Notes under the pieces: generated by a model
What the model was told of the DNA's origin: nothing
The model's input: the letters and a program-made list of their open reading frames with translations, nothing else
Databases searched by the model: none
Part shown: piece after piece, positions 47,890 through 59,015 of the stretch
Layout: each line of letters begins with the position of its first letter
Position numbering within the stretch: the stretch's first letter is position 1
Translations under genes and position numbers: made by a program
Assembly (NCBI GenBank): GCA_027563935.2
Contig: JANVAS020000203.1
Location: 496,001-560,000 of the forward strand
Direction: 5' to 3'
Length of the DNA: 64,000 bases
Origin: Costus lasius
Taxonomy: Eukaryota; Streptophyta; Magnoliopsida; Zingiberales; Costaceae

Positions 47890-47990
47890 ACTTCATTTTT
47901 GGGCCAGATGGGCCAAATGGGCCCTATAGGCCAAATGGGCCAAATAAGCCAAATAGGCTAATTGGGCCAAATGGGCCAAATGAAGTGTTA
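47890..47990. repeat. 9-bp minisatellite, GGGCCAAAT type, in D 3' LTR
   Basis: Around ten imperfect copies of GGGCCAAAT and variants. The 5' LTR has fewer copies at 17865-17900, so the array changed length after insertion. Confidence 0.75.
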
Positions 47991-48423
47991 GCATGTAGCC
48001 TGGAGCAATAGGCCTCCAAGCCCAATGGGTGTGAAGCCTAGTTGGGGCATGAGGCCTAATGGGCTGTCAGGCCTAATGGGCTGTCAAGCCTAATGGGCCA
48101 TGACAATAAGTTGCCTGGGCCCAATAGACATCATGGTGAATTAAATAATGTATTTAATTCTGTAATTAATTCTGAGTTTAATGATGAATTTAATTCTGGA
48201 TTTAATTATGAATTTAATTATGAATTTGAAGAGTCATGCTATTAATGACCATTATGAAACTTTAATTCAAGGTTTTAATGGGTCGTTATGAGACTTTAAT
48301 TCAGAGTTTAATTCTATTCTGAATTTAATTCTATAATTAATGATGAATTAATTCAGAGATTAATTATAAATTTATTGCGGAATTCCAAAGGTCTCCGAGA
48401 ATTCCAAGGGTCACCATATTTTT

Positions 48424-48431
48424 TATAAAAG
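48424..48431 (+). promoter_or_regulatory. TATA box of D 3' LTR
   Basis: TATAAAAG, counterpart of 18332-18339. Confidence 0.6.
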
Positions 48432-48869
48432 AAGAGGGGGAGACGAGTTGGCGTTCACTTGGTCTTTTGGAAGAGATTTTTCTCCTTGGCGCCTACTCCC
48501 TTCTCCCCTCTCCTCTTGGCATTCGCAAGGTTGGACCTTGGCGAAATTTCCATCACCTCTCCTTAGCATCTTCTCTTAGAGGTTGGCGCAAGTTCTTGAG
48601 GACTCCCTGAGGCGTGGATCTTCTTCCCGAGGCTAGCACTGGGCGTGGAAGAAGAGATCTCGAGCGTCGGCTGTGTGCGAGACTGCAGAGGGCGAACACT
48701 TGGGCGCGTGCATCGCTTCCTTCTTCTTCGCTTTGAGGTATCATCTCCTACTCACCGTGTCGATTCCTTCGCATGACTCAATCTTCTGGGTTTTTGGGAC
48801 TGGCCTATTTCGGAGATTGCTTCCGCTGTGCTTGTTTCTAAAATTTAAAATCCCCGGGGTTTCCCAACA

Positions 48870-48874
48870 ATATG
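48870..48874. repeat. target-site duplication of D, right copy
   Basis: ATATG; the E LTR resumes at the next base. Confidence 0.9.
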
Positions 48875-49421
48875 GAACAGCTCTGGTACTTATGAGACTG
48901 GTATATGGGCTGGTTAGGCATGAGGTGCTAATGCAAACATATGGGTATATCAGTGGTGGATATACTGGACCGACCCGCTGTGAGGCTATGACTTGGTCTC
49001 ATGAGTTATCCTCACAAGTGACAGGAGATGCATTGATCCCTTGACTTGAGGTCATTGGCCGTTCTATATGGTCAGGGACATGCTTTATACAACCTAACAC
49101 CTCACCGTAGTTGGGAGGTAATAACGGTTGTCATTGAGCATGTCACGACTCATATGACAAGGTCAATGGACAGACAGAGGATTTGCCCTACCTAATGGAA
49201 GCTTAATATCCAAAGAGCTCCTCTATAGTTCTATGATTGAAAGTGTATGGCCATACCCAGGTGACAACCTGATTTAGTCATGACCATGTGATTGGGTGAA
49301 AACAAGTGATGACACACTTGTCCAATCGGATATCAGTTTGGCAAAGGAACTATAATGTATCTATACCTAGTTGCGATGATGGGGATGTCAATGTTGATAT
49401 CCATTCCGATGACTTGGGTAG
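48875..49421 (+). repeat. E LTR, piece 2
   Basis: Collinear with the D LTR from about 210 to 760 bp, then interrupted by F at GGTAG. Confidence 0.85.
49417..49421. repeat. target-site duplication of F, left copy
   Basis: GGTAG, matching 57437-57441. Confidence 0.9.
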
Positions 49422-51004
49422 TGTTGTGTCCGTAAGTGCACGGATTCTCGAAGTAATAAAGAAAGATATCGAACCACAGAGACCTTATTGTTAAGTACCA
49501 AATAGATATTTTCTCACTAGCTAAGCAAGCCGAATATGATAGAAATAACTATGCAAAGAATATGCTAAAGAGATAATCACAGAGAGAAAACTGGGACTAG
49601 GGTTTCATCCACCTTAATTTCAATGACTAGACATAAATAAAAGGTCGTCAAACTAATTTTATCCTGATAAAGACTTAATTTACTTCATAAGGGGATCATC
49701 TCACTTTCGTGCAGACAATCATCCAGGGATCAATCCTCGCTTTCGCGCAAGATCTATCCCAACGCTAAAGATAAGTAAATCATCAATCAAAGAACTCAAA
49801 AATCACTTTTGCGCATCCGAGTTCTAAGTTGATTGTCTCTAGTGGAATCTCAAGGATCACTTTCGTGCATCCGAGCCTCAACACTAGTTTTACTCATGGA
49901 TCTCCAACGTTCGGATCCTCACTTTTGTGCAAGATCTCCACGTTTGACAATTAGACTCGATCTATAGATTCATGTTATTATCATGACAATTAATCTACTA
50001 TAACTGAACAAATTGGATCTAACCAAAGGAAAGGTTCCTAACATGCAATTCTAGGATTCTGAATTCTCAAGCGATTACCTTTCAGACAATAGTGAAAATT
50101 CTAAAAACAAGATTAGTAACGTGGATCTATAGAGAGTCTAAGCACAAATATCACATGAGCAAAATTATCATGGCAAAATTATCATGACGAAAAAGAAGAT
50201 TATCTAATCATTAAAAATCAAGGAGAACTACTTCCCCATGTCCCAGAAGAGTATTAAGCTAGCATGGAAAAAGAAATACAATCAACCATAGTTTCAAAGT
50301 GGAAGATATTGAAGAAGAAGAAGAAAGCAACTTCACAACACGGCTGTGTGTAATTACGGACCCGTAAAAGTCACGTTTTTGAGTGTAATTACGATACCAT
50401 AAAATATATTACGGTAGTGCCGTATTTTCTGGGCAAATTTCTGGTCATTGCTCAAAATATGATACAATAAAATAGTTTATGGCCGTGCCATAAAATCGGA
50501 TCAGTTCTCTAGTCTGAATTGTCTGGAAAATATGGCACCGTGAAATAGTTTACGGCAGTGCCGTAATTTCGGCAAGTGTCTCTATTCTAAAGCGCTGCAA
50601 ATTACGGTAGTGTAATTTCTTACGGCGGTGCCATAAAATCGTGAAAACCTACTATTTGGAAAACTCCCCAAATTACGGCAGGTGCTCTGATATTACGGTA
50701 GCGTACGAAAATATGGTACCGTAATATAGATTATGGCCCTGCCGTATTTTGGTTTGTTGCTCCGTTTTACGTGAAATTTGTCATGTGATCTCCTCTTGAT
50801 GATGGTAACTCTTCTATGTCTTCGATTTTGCTTGAAAACGCCTCAAAATAGCGCCTTTTTACCTGAAAATCATGAAAAACCAAAATAGAAGTAGACTTTG
50901 CAATATTTGATGAATTCAGCATAAAAACAAGTAAAAGATCCTCAATTTAGCATGAAAAGATATCTAAAATGATACAAAATATACTATATATTTTGGTGTC
51001 ATCA
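49422..51004 (-). repeat. 3' LTR of F
   Basis: 1,583 bp, homologous to 55538-57436 but lacking about 320 bp near 50355 (present as about 56475-56800 in the other LTR). Confidence 0.88.
50340..50760. repeat. palindrome-rich block in F 3' LTR
   Basis: Repeated pairs of a TACGGTACCGTA-type and a TTACGGCAGTGCCGTAA-type palindrome, several mutated. Confidence 0.75.
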
Positions 51005-53699
51005 AAATACATAAGGCTCAAACTTTGCTTATCCTCAAGCAAAAATAAAAAATTGTTTAAAAGAATATCTTTTCTTGCTCAATAAATTTCTAAAATACAA
51101 TCATCAATGAAAAATTCCATCAATTGTTTCACAAAACTTCAAATAAATATCATTCTTAGAATTCAACCCTCTAGATCCACAATTCAATCAAATAAAACTT
51201 TGCAACTTGTATAATAAATAGATTTTTCAATCTCATGATTTCACCTAGTTTCAGTTCAAATCTATCATGTTTTTGTTTATAGGAATTAGGTTTCCAAGAT
51301 CTTTTTCCACACATGATTTTTTTTCCTTTTTCTTATGTATTATGTTTGTTTTTGTGAAGATGGCATGTACCCACTTAGATACACACTTTTTTTTTTGACT
51401 TCAACTCTTGTCTTCGGTACCACTATCAATTTTACACAGTGCCAAGTAGAGGAGTCTTATTATTTTTCACTCTCATCATTTTTCATGCATAGACTTCAAC
51501 CCATGTCTTAGGTACCACTATCAATTTTACATAGTGCCAAGTAGGGGAGTCTCTCACTATTTTTATGGATATTAGATTCTTATTTCTCAACAAATAGCAA
51601 AATAGACTAAACATCTACTAGGTTGATCAATTGACATCAATTCACAAATCATACTCATATGCTCATTTTATTTAAAGGAGTAGTTTCACCTTTAGATCTT
51701 ATTCATCAAATAACACATCTACCCAAAATTTCATGCATCAACCAATGTCAAATTTCAAAAATAGATATGCATTGAAGAAATAAATCTAACATGATAGGGT
51801 TTTTTCTCTAATCAGGAATTTAAATCCATTCATCATCATAATCATCATACAACCATATCAAAAAGAAAGATAAGCATGTGAAACAGAATAGTAGTGTCGG
51901 TGGTCATAGAGGTGTAGAAGCATCAAACTCAACAATCATGAGATGTAAAGTGATATATCTGTATAATCACATAAGGCTCAAACAATGCAAAGGGTGTAAA
52001 GTGATAGAAATAAGCAACCCTATAGAATTGAAATCTCATGTACATCTAAAGAAAATGAAAGATGTAAATCATATAATCATGAAAACAAGGGAGTGTAAAC
52101 AATATTCACAAGACTATATAGCAGGCTCAGACCGAATATACATAAGGCTCAGATCAAAAATAGTGTCGGGGCAGATGCTGCTAAGTCCAAAGATGTGCCT
52201 TTTGAAAATTTTACCTGCACAATTTAAGATACATAAGGATCAGTCTAAAAATAGTCTCTAAAAATAATAATGCTAAAAATAATTTGCTCAAAGAAGAATC
52301 AGAGATGTCGCCGGAGGTCTGAAGAGGATGCCGGTGGAAAGAGTCGAGCAGGCAAGAAACATAGGTAACAGAGGCTATCTGAAAAGCTACTAGCAATGAT
52401 GGTGGTGGTGCTGACAGTAGAGTGAGTAATCTCTAGTGGCCTGCTAGAGAAAACAGTCCTAGAGGTGAGATCGTCGGCCGGTGGGTGCGAGAGATAGCAC
52501 TGCATAGAAAAAAAAATTCAGTCACTAATGAAGAGTTTGCTGCATAAATAGAATAAACGGAATAAGAGGTAGCAAAAGAAGCAAGAATCTGCAGATGGTA
52601 TAATCCAGTGTCGACGGTTGGATATAGTGATGTCAGAGGCAGATGCAGTGGTGGCTAGAGGTGGAAGACAGTTGCTCTTGAAGATTTCTAAATCTGAAGC
52701 GAAAAGAAGCAACACAGGTAGAAAACAAACAAAGCAGTTTTTGAATTTTTTTATGAAAAGTAGCCATGCCCTAGAATAAAATTTAATGATCCAAATAGAA
52801 AATGGACAGAACCAAGTTGTAGAATAAGATATGTTCTTTTCAGACGTATGAAAACTAAATGATCAAAATCTGTCAGGAATTTAGGGTATCAACAGAAAGA
52901 AGGCTACTTAGATTACAAAACTGCAAAAACTGCACAAAAATTAATCAAATTCAAAAAGTTGCTATGTATCCTAGAATGATCAGAAAATATTTTCATGAAA
53001 ATAATTAATCCACAAGGTAGAATGACACATGAACTTCCAATTCCAAGTGAAAAATCTGGGTTTCAAGTTATTTAAGCATCTTAAAAAGCTGTAGCAAAAG
53101 TGCTAATCAGATTAATCAGAAGAAAACTACTGCAGAAATTAATCAAAATCGAAAAGTTGCTATGTGTTTTAGAATGATCCATGGACTTTAAAATTCAGCA
53201 AAAATATCCAGATGATAGACAAAGATGAGTACATCGTGATGGTGTCAAAGATCAAAAATTTTCCCAACCCAGTTTCTTAAAATCGATAAAAAATTTTCCC
53301 AACCCAGTTTCTTAAAATCGTAGTGAGAAAACACCTACTCAAATAAGCATAATGCAGTCTTAAAATACGGTACTGTTAAACTCCTTACGGCAGTGCCGTA
53401 ATTTACAAAGAACTCTCGGGTTAAAAACTACTCAAAAATACGATACCGTGAACAATATTACGGCAGTGCCGTAAAATACCAAAAACTCTTGGGTGGAAAT
53501 CAGATCAAAAATACGGTACTGTAAAGTAGATTACGGCAGTGCCGTATTTTGCAGAAAATTTTATTTTCCCTGCAAAATAAAAAGAAAAATTAATTCAAAA
53601 AATAAACTAAAATAAAAGCAACTAAGCTAAGATAGAGTGCTTGGGTTGCCTCCCAAGAAGTGCTAATTTTTAGGTCATTAGCTTGACCAAAAATCAATA
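51005..53699 (-). other. F interior, non-coding 3' part
   Basis: About 2.7 kb without a long frame or recognisable retroelement domain on either strand. It contains a palindrome-rich block near 53350-53560. No clear polypurine tract is visible beside the left LTR. Confidence 0.65.
53350..53560. repeat. palindrome-rich block in F interior
   Basis: Three consecutive units of about 70 bp, each with an AAATACGGTAC-type half followed by TTACGGCAGTGCCGTA. Confidence 0.8.
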
Positions 53700-55328
53700 T
53701 CATGGTGAAGTAGGTGAATCAGTACCAAAATAAAGAGCAAGCAATTTTCTGTATTTTCTTTGTCCAAAAAGCTTAGCCACAAATCTAAATATCCAGAATT
53801 TCATATAAATCACAATTGATGTGGCTTTCATAATTATGCAAAAATTAAAATCAAAATTTTCAATGATCTTCCTATGTTTGTCAGTAAGCAAAATCATAAG
53901 TCCTTTCTTCAACTTTATCTTTTCAATTGCAATAAAAGTAGGACTTCCATCAAAATAATCAAACATTGGATCATCATAATAATAGTCTTTCTGTTCTACA
54001 TCACATTCCTCAATAAAGCACAAATTTTCAAATAGATCAAAATTTTCAACAATAGCTATGGGCAAAACATCAAGGTGAGATTCATCGATATTTGTAATTT
54101 TCAAATCATCTTCAGGTTCCTCATGCTCACAATCAAATAGTTTATCAATATCAAAATCATTATCAAAATCAAGATGAGACTCTTCAAAATCAATTTCCTC
54201 ATGTTTCCCCACAAATAATTCATCATCAGAAGAGTCAAAATTAGAATCATATGAGAAATAAGATTTATCAGTGTTTACAATAGGATCAGAGTTAACCTCA
54301 AAAGTTTTATCATAAATTTCAACAATATCACCAAAATCACAGTGGGGTTCATTAATGTCTATAATTTTTGAACCTTCATCATGCTCATCAGATTTAACCA
54401 TAAATAAGTTTTCATTAAAATCAGAATTATCATCAAAAGAAGGTTTTTCAATTTCAATTTTCTCAACCTTTTCCACAAATAAATTAGCAGATGAATCAAT
54501 TTCACAACAATCAAAATTAGAGTGAGATTCATGAATATTCATATAAGGCTCAATCTCAAAACAATCATTATCATAGGGGGATTTTTCTAAATCAAGTTCT
54601 TTAGTTTCAAACTCAAATAAACAATCTTGTTGTGTTCTCTGGGTTTCCAAAATTTCAGAATTAGCAGTTGAAGATTCTACCCGAGAAGCAAGTTGACTTA
54701 TTATTCCCTTAAGATCCTCAATTTTTTTATTTTGACTTGTCATAAATTGGTTTTGATTTGACATGAATTTTTCAAACATAGTTTCTAACCTAGTTTCTTC
54801 AGTGTCCTCAAAATAAGGTTCAAAAACATGATTAGAGCAATTATCATAAAAAGAAGATTGATTTTCCCATCTAGAATACAATTGATCAAATTCGTTCCAT
54901 GATAAATTGGGATTTAAAAATTGACAATCAGAGGAACAATGATCAAAATATCCATAGATATCACATATAACAGGAGAACAAGATTTCATAACAGGGTGCA
55001 TATTAAAAGTGTTTAATTTTTGAGCCAAATAATCTAACTTATCTGCAACAGTGCACCATGAATCATCTTGATTACATGATGAATTAGAATTTTGAGACAT
55101 TAGAAATTTACAATCAGAAGTATTATGATCAGAAGACTTACAAATATTACATGTAACAAAATAAGAGTGTAATTTCGCTATTTCTGTAATAGTCATCTGT
55201 GAATAATCTTTATGCTCACCTTGTTGCATGTATACCTTACCTCTTTCAGAAGCCCATGAATTATGATGAAAAGACGTATTTACCAAATCTATCAAGAATA
55301 GAAAGATAATCCAATACCAATCAATCAA
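53700..55328 (-). CDS. F gag-like zinc-knuckle protein, 542 aa
   Basis: Intact frame starting about 185 bases downstream of the primer site. Residues 60-73 form a CCHC knuckle (CNICKSSDHNTSDC); a second at 122-135 has Tyr for its second Cys. Residues about 185-215 look like a short coiled coil. Residues about 250-440 are very acidic and built of degenerate repeats of about 28 residues around LF-x-x-x-x-E-E and ES/PH-x-D-F-D. The last 100 residues are basic and hydrophobic. I recognise no other domain. A role in binding element RNA is likely from the knuckle; the acidic repeats are unexplained. The start could be a later Met (for example residue 34). It survives without a stop, which is unusual in this window. 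Confidence 0.75.
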   Translation of the reverse strand: MIDWYWIIFLFLIDLVNTSFHHNSWASERGKVYMQQGEHKDYSQMTITEIAKLHSYFVTCNICKSSDHNTSDCKFLMSQNSNSSCNQDDSWCTVADKLDYLAQKLNTFNMHPVMKSCSPVICDIYGYFDHCSSDCQFLNPNLSWNEFDQLYSRWENQSSFYDNCSNHVFEPYFEDTEETRLETMFEKFMSNQNQFMTSQNKKIEDLKGIISQLASRVESSTANSEILETQRTQQDCLFEFETKELDLEKSPYDNDCFEIEPYMNIHESHSNFDCCEIDSSANLFVEKVEKIEIEKPSFDDNSDFNENLFMVKSDEHDEGSKIIDINEPHCDFGDIVEIYDKTFEVNSDPIVNTDKSYFSYDSNFDSSDDELFVGKHEEIDFEESHLDFDNDFDIDKLFDCEHEEPEDDLKITNIDESHLDVLPIAIVENFDLFENLCFIEECDVEQKDYYYDDPMFDYFDGSPTFIAIEKIKLKKGLMILLTDKHRKIIENFDFNFCIIMKATSIVIYMKFWIFRFVAKLFGQRKYRKLLALYFGTDSPTSP

Positions 55329-55513
55329 ATTTTTTTTTTTTTTTATTTAGAATATATAAAAAAAGCAAATTCACAAATTTTAGAAATCGCAGTTCTGTCA
55401 CAACTATGAAAATCCAAAACCTGCAAAAAAAGAAAAAAACAAAGTTAAATCTAAAACAAATAAAACTTAGTCTAGCAATACTAACAACTATTTTGATATT
55501 AACAAAACTAAGG

Positions 55514-55531
55514 TCCCCGGCAACCGTGCCA
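55514..55531 (-). other. primer-binding site of F
   Basis: Minus strand TGGCACGGTTGCCGGGGA, six bases inside the right LTR. It resembles the complement of the tRNA-Asp 3' end with two mismatches, a primer common in plant gypsy elements such as Athila. It fixes the orientation of F. Confidence 0.75.
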
Positions 55532-55537
55532 AAAACT

Positions 55538-57436
55538 TGTTATGTCCGCAAGTGCACGGATACTCGAAGTAATAAAGAAAGATATCGAACCACAGAGACC
55601 TTATTGTTAAGTATCAAATAGATATTTTCTCACTAGCGAAGCAAGCCGAATATGATAGAAATAACTATGCAAAGAATATGCTAAAGAGATAATCACAGAG
55701 AGAAAACTGGGACTAGTGTTTCATCCACCTTAATTTCAATGACTAGACATAAATAAAAGGTCGTCAAACTAATTTTATCATGATAAAGACTTAATTTACT
55801 TCATAAGGGGATCATCTCACTTTCGTGCAGACAATCATGCAGGGATCAATCCTCGCTTTCGCGCAAGATCTATCCCAACGCTAAAGATAAGTAAATCATC
55901 AATCAAAGAACTCAAAGATCACTTTCGCGCATCCGAGTTCTAAGTTGATTGTCTCTAGTAGAATCTCAAGGATCACTTTCGTGCATCTGAGCCTCAACAC
56001 TAGTTTTACTCATGGATCTCCAACGTTCCGATCCTCACTTTCATGCAAGATCTCCACGTTTGACAATTAGACTCGATCTATAGATTCATGTTATTATCAC
56101 GACAATTAATCTACTAGAACTGAACAAATTGGATCTAACCTAAGGAAGGGTTCCTAACATGCAATTTTAGGGTTCTGAATTCTCAAGCGATTACCTTTCA
56201 CTCAATAGCGAAAATTCTAAAAACATGATTAGTAACATGGATCTATAGAGAGTCTAAGCACAAATATCACATGAGCAAAATTATCATGGCAAAATTATCA
56301 TGACGAAATAGAAGATTATCTAATCATTAAAAATCAAGGAAAACTACTTCCCCATGTCCCAAAAGAGTATTAAGCTTAGCATGGAAAAAGAAATACAATT
56401 AACTTTAGTTTCAAAGTTGAAGAAATTGAAGAAGAAGAAGAAAGAAACTTCACAACATGGCTATAATATAAATTACAATGGTATTTTCTGTGATGAACAG
56501 TGCTGTCACTATTGTTTCATTGATTTCTCCTCCACCCAAACTCCTTTTGATCTGAAACTTCTGTGGTGTCTTTCTCTCCTCCAGCCGAAGCTTCTACATG
56601 AAAATTAAAGCCTGAGGTGCCCTCTACGCCTCTCAGCATGAGGCCAAACCCTAGACACCTCTCTCTCAATTGCTCCCTCGATACTAGATAAATATTCCTC
56701 CTTTCACATCGTGTGTGTTCCCCTATTAAAGATGAGTCCGCAACAACTTTCAGATCACAATTTGGAGCTCTAGATCAAAAGTTATGGTCCGCGCAAATTT
56801 CAGACCCGTAAATATCGCGTTTTTGAGTGTAATTATGGTACCGTAAAATATATTACGGTAGTACCGTATTTTCTGGGCAACTTTCAGGTCAAAAATTACT
56901 CAAAATATGGTACCATAAAATAGTTTACAGCCGTGCCATAAAATTGGACGAGTTCGCTGGTCTGAATTGTCTGGAAAATACGGCACCGTGAAATAGTTTA
57001 CGGCAGTGCCGTAATTTCGGCAAGTGTCTCTGTTCTGAAGCGCTCCAAATTACGGAAGTGTGATTTCTTATGGCAGTGTAATTGTCTCGAAAACCTTCTA
57101 TTTGGAAAACTCCCCAAATTACGGCAGGTGCTCGGATATTACGGTAGCATACGAAAATACGGTACCGTAATATAGATTACAGCCCTACCGTATTTTGGTT
57201 TGTTGCTCCATTTTGTGTGAAATTTGTCATGTGATCTCCTCTTGATGATGGTATTCGATTTCGCTTGAAAATGCCTCAAAATAGCACCTTTTTACCTAAA
57301 AATCATGAAAACCAAAATAGAAGTAGACTTTGCAATATTTGATGAATTCAGCATAAAAACAAGTAAAAGATCCTCAATTTAGCATGAAAAAATATTTAAA
57401 ATGATACAAAATATACTATATATTTTGGTGTCATCA
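55538..57436 (-). repeat. 5' LTR of F
   Basis: 1,899 bp; outer end at GGTAG. Contains the 320-bp stretch missing from the other LTR. Confidence 0.88.
56815..57195. repeat. palindrome-rich block in F 5' LTR
   Basis: Counterpart of 50340-50760; perfect TACGGTACCGTA near 57158 and TTACGGCAGTGCCGTAA near 56999. Confidence 0.75.
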
Positions 57437-57441
57437 GGTAG
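57437..57441. repeat. target-site duplication of F, right copy
   Basis: GGTAG, matching 49417-49421. Confidence 0.9.
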
Positions 57442-58654
57442 CAGCGATGCACTGCTTGGTGCCACTCACTACTTGTGGTGACCTTAGGTCATCACTGCCA
57501 ACGTCAGAGGAACCTACAGGGTCGCACACCTTGATACTTGAGTTCTCGTGTTGATCGGGAAGCCTTATGATCGAGTTATTGGATAACTCGAATCTATTTA
57601 GGAGATCTCATCAATGCCAATGGGCCTGATGAGATGGAAGAATGCTATTGGAGCAAAACTTCATTTTTGGCAGGTTGATCCGAAATTGACCATGGTTGGT
57701 CATATTTGGATTAGGGTTGCATTGGATTGGATCCAATAACTTAATCAACCCATGCAATGAAGTTTGGGCTAGCTCATTACCCAATGAGGCCCAATAACAA
57801 GTTGTCATGAAGAGATAATGGGCTAAAAGGGTATAATGGGGATAAATCTCCCCTCATTGGCGCCTAAGGGCATAATTGGGAGGAATAGGTGACTTTTGCT
57901 TCTTTGGAAGGTTTAGGCACCTTACCCCTTGTTCCTTGGATGGAAACCTTGCCTCCATGGCAATGGATGAGGCGCATATGGCACAAGGGCCTTGTATGGA
58001 AAGTTTTTGGCGCATATGGAAGTAGGCTAGGGGTTTATGGAAAGGACTTGGAGTCATTCCTTGCTTAAAACCCTAGCCGCCCACTTCTCTTTGCCTTAGC
58101 CAAATTCCTCTTCATGAATTGCTCCTATATGAATCCTCTTGCCGCCCCTTGTCTCATTTGATGAGAATTTTGCGAGAGCTCTTCCTCCTCTTGGCGTGAG
58201 AAACCTTAAGGGCGCAAGTGAACATCAAGTGGCGCATGTGTTCCACTTTGAAGCCGCAAACCTCCTCTCTTCTTCTCCCTTGGCGCAAGAAGAGTTAGGG
58301 CTTGGTGGCATACCTCTCCTCTCCTTCTTGCTTGGCGCCTCTTCCTTTGAAGGTGGCATAAGTGGTGTAGAAGGAGCACAAAGGCTTAGATCTTCTTCCC
58401 GAGGCTAGCACTGGCGAGGAAGAAGAGATCTCGAGGCATCCGTGTGTGTGAGACTGCAGAGGGCGCACGCTTGGGCGCCTACCTCGACATCGGCCTCATC
58501 TTGCTCCTAAGGTATTTTCTATCTCATCGTGTCGACTCCCTCACAAGACGATCTTCACTGGGTTTTTGGGACTGGCCTGTTTCGGGGATATTCTTCTGCT
58601 GTGCAAATGTAATCTCTGTGAAAAATTGTAAAATATCCCCGGGGTTTCCCAAAA
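57442..58654 (+). repeat. E LTR, piece 3 (3' end)
   Basis: Collinear with the end of the D LTR but more diverged in the middle; ends GGGGTTTCCCAAAA where D has CCCAACA. Confidence 0.8.
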
Positions 58655-58655
58655 T

Positions 58656-58668
58656 TGGTATCAGAGGC
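58656..58668 (+). other. primer-binding site of E
   Basis: TGGTATCAGAGGC, same as D. It shows the broken LTR is a 5' LTR. Confidence 0.85.
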
Positions 58669-59015
58669 AGGTTGCGAGCGTCGAACGATGTACTCTCATG
58701 CTTTTCCATGCTCACATGCCTAGTTTCAATTTTCGCAAATTGCATGATCACATGGCGCATGATTTTTCTATGTAGGAAATTATAGTTTCTTGTTCCTATC
58801 ATTTTTTCAATCTCTTTTGAAATTTTGGGTTATTTTTCTTGATTGATTTAAGATCAAAGGCGCACGTAGTTTTGTCAAGTAGGACGAGCATTGTGTCTAC
58901 AGACTGGCCAGATCTCTTGATCTGACAAAATTGTGATCCGATAGGATCTATGAAATCTTCATGAAAAGTTAATCGCAAATAACCAAAAGATTTGTGATAA
59001 GAAGATGAGGAAAGG
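58669..59015 (+). other. E leader, start
   Basis: Similar to the start of the D leader (GCTCACATGCC block, a TTTTTCTA-TGTAGGAAA block) for about 170 bp, then unmatched. No gene. It is cut by H. Confidence 0.65.

Larger units (their letters stand above)
16874..48869 (+). mobile_element. copia D (+), Angela-type, nested in the E LTR and carrying T
   Basis: LTRs of 1,905 and 1,932 bp, iMet primer site, long leader, degenerate gag-pol and polypurine tract, flanked by ATATG. Its own sequence is about 11.3 kb; the rest is chromovirus T inserted in the leader. The LTRs differ by a few percent with several indels, and the coding region has many stops, frameshifts and deletions, so it is older than A, C and T. 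D and E are the same family, so this element landed in the LTR of a relative. Confidence 0.92.
46938..48869 (+). repeat. 3' LTR of D
   Basis: 1,932 bp. It begins TATTGG where the 5' LTR has TGTTGG, so the terminal TG is mutated. It lacks about 20 bp near 47150 and has extra GGGCC-word repeats. Ends CCCAACA against ATATG. Confidence 0.9.
49422..57436 (-). mobile_element. non-autonomous LTR element F with one gag-like gene, nested in E LTR
   Basis: 8.0-kb element, TGATGACACC...ACAACA in minus orientation, with an Asp-tRNA-type primer site inside the right LTR, so the right LTR is 5'. The interior is about 4.5 kb and holds one 542-codon zinc-knuckle frame but no protease, RT, RNase H or integrase. 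It resembles the gag-only plant elements called TR-GAG, which must borrow Pol in trans. The family match is inference. Confidence 0.85.
16678..59015 (+). mobile_element. copia E (+): 5' LTR, primer site and partial leader, cut by D, F and H
   Basis: Three collinear pieces (16678-16873, 48875-49421, 57442-58654) rebuild one LTR of about 1,956 bp homologous to the 1.9-kb LTRs of D. A primer site follows at 58656, then leader. D and F inserted in the LTR and H in the leader, each with its own boundary evidence. Gag, pol and 3' LTR would lie right of H, outside the window. It is the oldest well-defined element here. Confidence 0.85.

Noticed and set aside
48875..49421. A separate solo LTR
   Set aside because: It is collinear with 16678-16873 and 57442-58654 and bounded by the D and F duplications, so it is the middle of the E LTR.
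53700..55328. Whether the F frame is a host gene
   Set aside because: It lies between LTRs next to a primer-binding site, starts with zinc knuckles, and is bounded by a target duplication, so element Gag-like is the better call.
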